Assembly: GCF_016909575.1 (NCBI RefSeq)
Contig: NZ_JAFBGA010000005.1
Coordinates: 186,001 to 250,000, forward strand
Direction of reading: 5' to 3'
Length of the DNA: 64,000 bases
DNA from: Streptomyces sp. HB132
GTDB lineage: Bacteria > Actinomycetota > Actinomycetes > Streptomycetales > Streptomycetaceae
Shown here: one piece after another, positions 63,379 through 64,000 of the stretch
Layout of the letters: each line of letters starts with the position of its first letter
How positions within the stretch are numbered: position 1 is the first letter of the stretch
Translations under genes and position numbers: made by a program
The notes under the pieces: generated by a model
Database searches by the model: none
Told to the model about the DNA's origin: nothing
Seen by the model: only the letters and a program-made list of their open reading frames with translations

Positions 63379-64000
63379 GCGGGACCGCCACGGAGCCGGC
63401 CGCCGCCGCAGCTTCCGCGCCGGACGCTCCGGCGCGGTCCGGTCGCTTCCTGGCCAGGGCGGCCGGCGGCGCCGCGGTACTGACGGTGATCGCCGCACTG
63501 CTGGGACTCGTCCGGGACCAGGCCATCGCCCGGCTGTTCGGGGCCGGCCATGCCAGCGACGCCTTCCTCATCGCATGGACGGTGCCGGAGATGGCGGCCA
63601 CGCTGCTGATCGAGGACGGCATGGCTCTGCTGCTGGTTCCGGCGTTCAGCCTGGCCCTGACGCAGCGGACCGCGGGCGGCCACGCGACCGACCCGGTCCG
63701 CGCACTGGTGGCCGACACCCTCCCCCGGCTGTTCGCCTCACTGGCCTGCGCGGGCGGGCTGCTGGTCTGGGGCGCGCCGTGGGCCGTCGGCGTCCTGGCT
63801 CCCGGACTGGACGATCCCCGGCTCGCGGTGGACTGCACGCGTCTGACGGCCGTCACCGTGCTCACCTTCGGCATCACGGGGTACTTCAGCGCGGCGCTGC
63901 GGGCGCACAGCCGGTTCCTGGCCCCGGCCGGCGTGTACATCGCGTACAACGTCGGCATCATCGGCATGACCCTGGCGCTGCACTCCGTCTGGGGTGTGCG
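63375..64000 (+). CDS. MurJ/Wzx-like lipid-linked flippase (partial)
   Basis: The first ~208 codons of a MurJ/MviN-type flippase; the gene continues beyond the window. After a ~20-residue Ala-rich cytoplasmic tail, the sequence GLVRDQAIARLFGAGHASDAFLIAWTVPE matches the first two helices and loop of MurJ. It is followed by LLIEDGMALLLVPAFSLAL in place of the usual EGA motif and a later GVYIAYNVGIIGMTLAL helix. In this operon it more likely exports lipid-linked exopolysaccharide repeats than lipid II. The GTG start overlaps the previous stop by four bases. Confidence 0.82.
   Translation, partial: MSGTATEPAAAAASAPDAPARSGRFLARAAGGAAVLTVIAALLGLVRDQAIARLFGAGHASDAFLIAWTVPEMAATLLIEDGMALLLVPAFSLALTQRTAGGHATDPVRALVADTLPRLFASLACAGGLLVWGAPWAVGVLAPGLDDPRLAVDCTRLTAVTVLTFGITGYFSAALRAHSRFLAPAGVYIAYNVGIIGMTLALHSVWGV

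Overview
The window is about 72% GC, with strongly biased third codon positions, long antisense shadow frames, many GTG starts and frequent 4-bp stop/start overlaps. Together with families such as DUF6479, DUF6325, DUF6328 and a TPR Ser/Thr kinase, this points to a Streptomyces-type actinomycete chromosome. I see no rRNA, tRNA, IS element, prophage or CRISPR array. Fifty-three protein genes are supported; the last runs off the right edge.

Left part (1-5.4 kb): a small surface-anchored secreted protein, an acyl-CoA synthetase, a Tat-exported class C beta-lactamase-fold hydrolase with a C-terminal sandwich domain, and a SIMPL-domain protein. The divergent promoter region carries a perfect inverted repeat. 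The most striking unit follows (5.8-21.1 kb). A LacI-type regulator is divergent from a tightly packed ten-gene, 14-kb operon: sugar-binding lipoprotein, two ABC permeases, SDR oxidoreductase, two different cytosolic heparinase II/III-like proteins, a YesL-like membrane protein, a secreted beta-helix protein, a Tat GDSL esterase, a Tat PL8 polysaccharide lyase and a cytosolic acetyl-xylan-esterase-like deacetylase. I read it as an acetylated, uronic-acid-containing polysaccharide utilisation locus. Depolymerisation and deacetylation start outside, oligomers enter through the ABC system, and exolytic lyases plus the SDR process them in the cytoplasm. Copies of GTGxAxCGATTTAC over both divergent promoters are the likely LacI operators.

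Middle (21-37 kb): a CrtI-like FAD oxidoreductase, a kinase-TPR fusion, an MpaB-type oxygenase, an RlmG/RsmC-like methyltransferase, a secreted endonuclease I, a glutaminase-STAS fusion divergent from a baeRF-type protein, an aldehyde dehydrogenase-phosphoketolase operon, and a GHKL anti-sigma-like ATPase with a hexapeptide-repeat tail. From 37 to 49 kb come a three-subunit molybdenum hydroxylase operon with an upstream small gene, a predicted F420-dependent oxidoreductase, and a run of small proteins (DUF6479, two VOC proteins, DUF6328, GNAT, DUF1992, a tandem paralogous pair, a CX5R phosphatase, DUF6325-SHOCT).

Right part (49-64 kb): a short class II UvrA-like ATPase, the methylmalonyl-CoA mutase operon mutA-mutB-meaB (mutA looks leaderless), phosphoglucomutase, then an exopolysaccharide operon (GT4 glycosyltransferase, polyprenyl-phosphate sugar transferase, O-antigen-ligase-like polymerase, MurJ/Wzx-like flippase). 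The 618-bp region between pgm and the exopolysaccharide operon holds five GGATGC/GCATCC elements in inverted and direct arrangement, a good candidate regulatory array. Strong perfect hairpins mark most convergent junctions.
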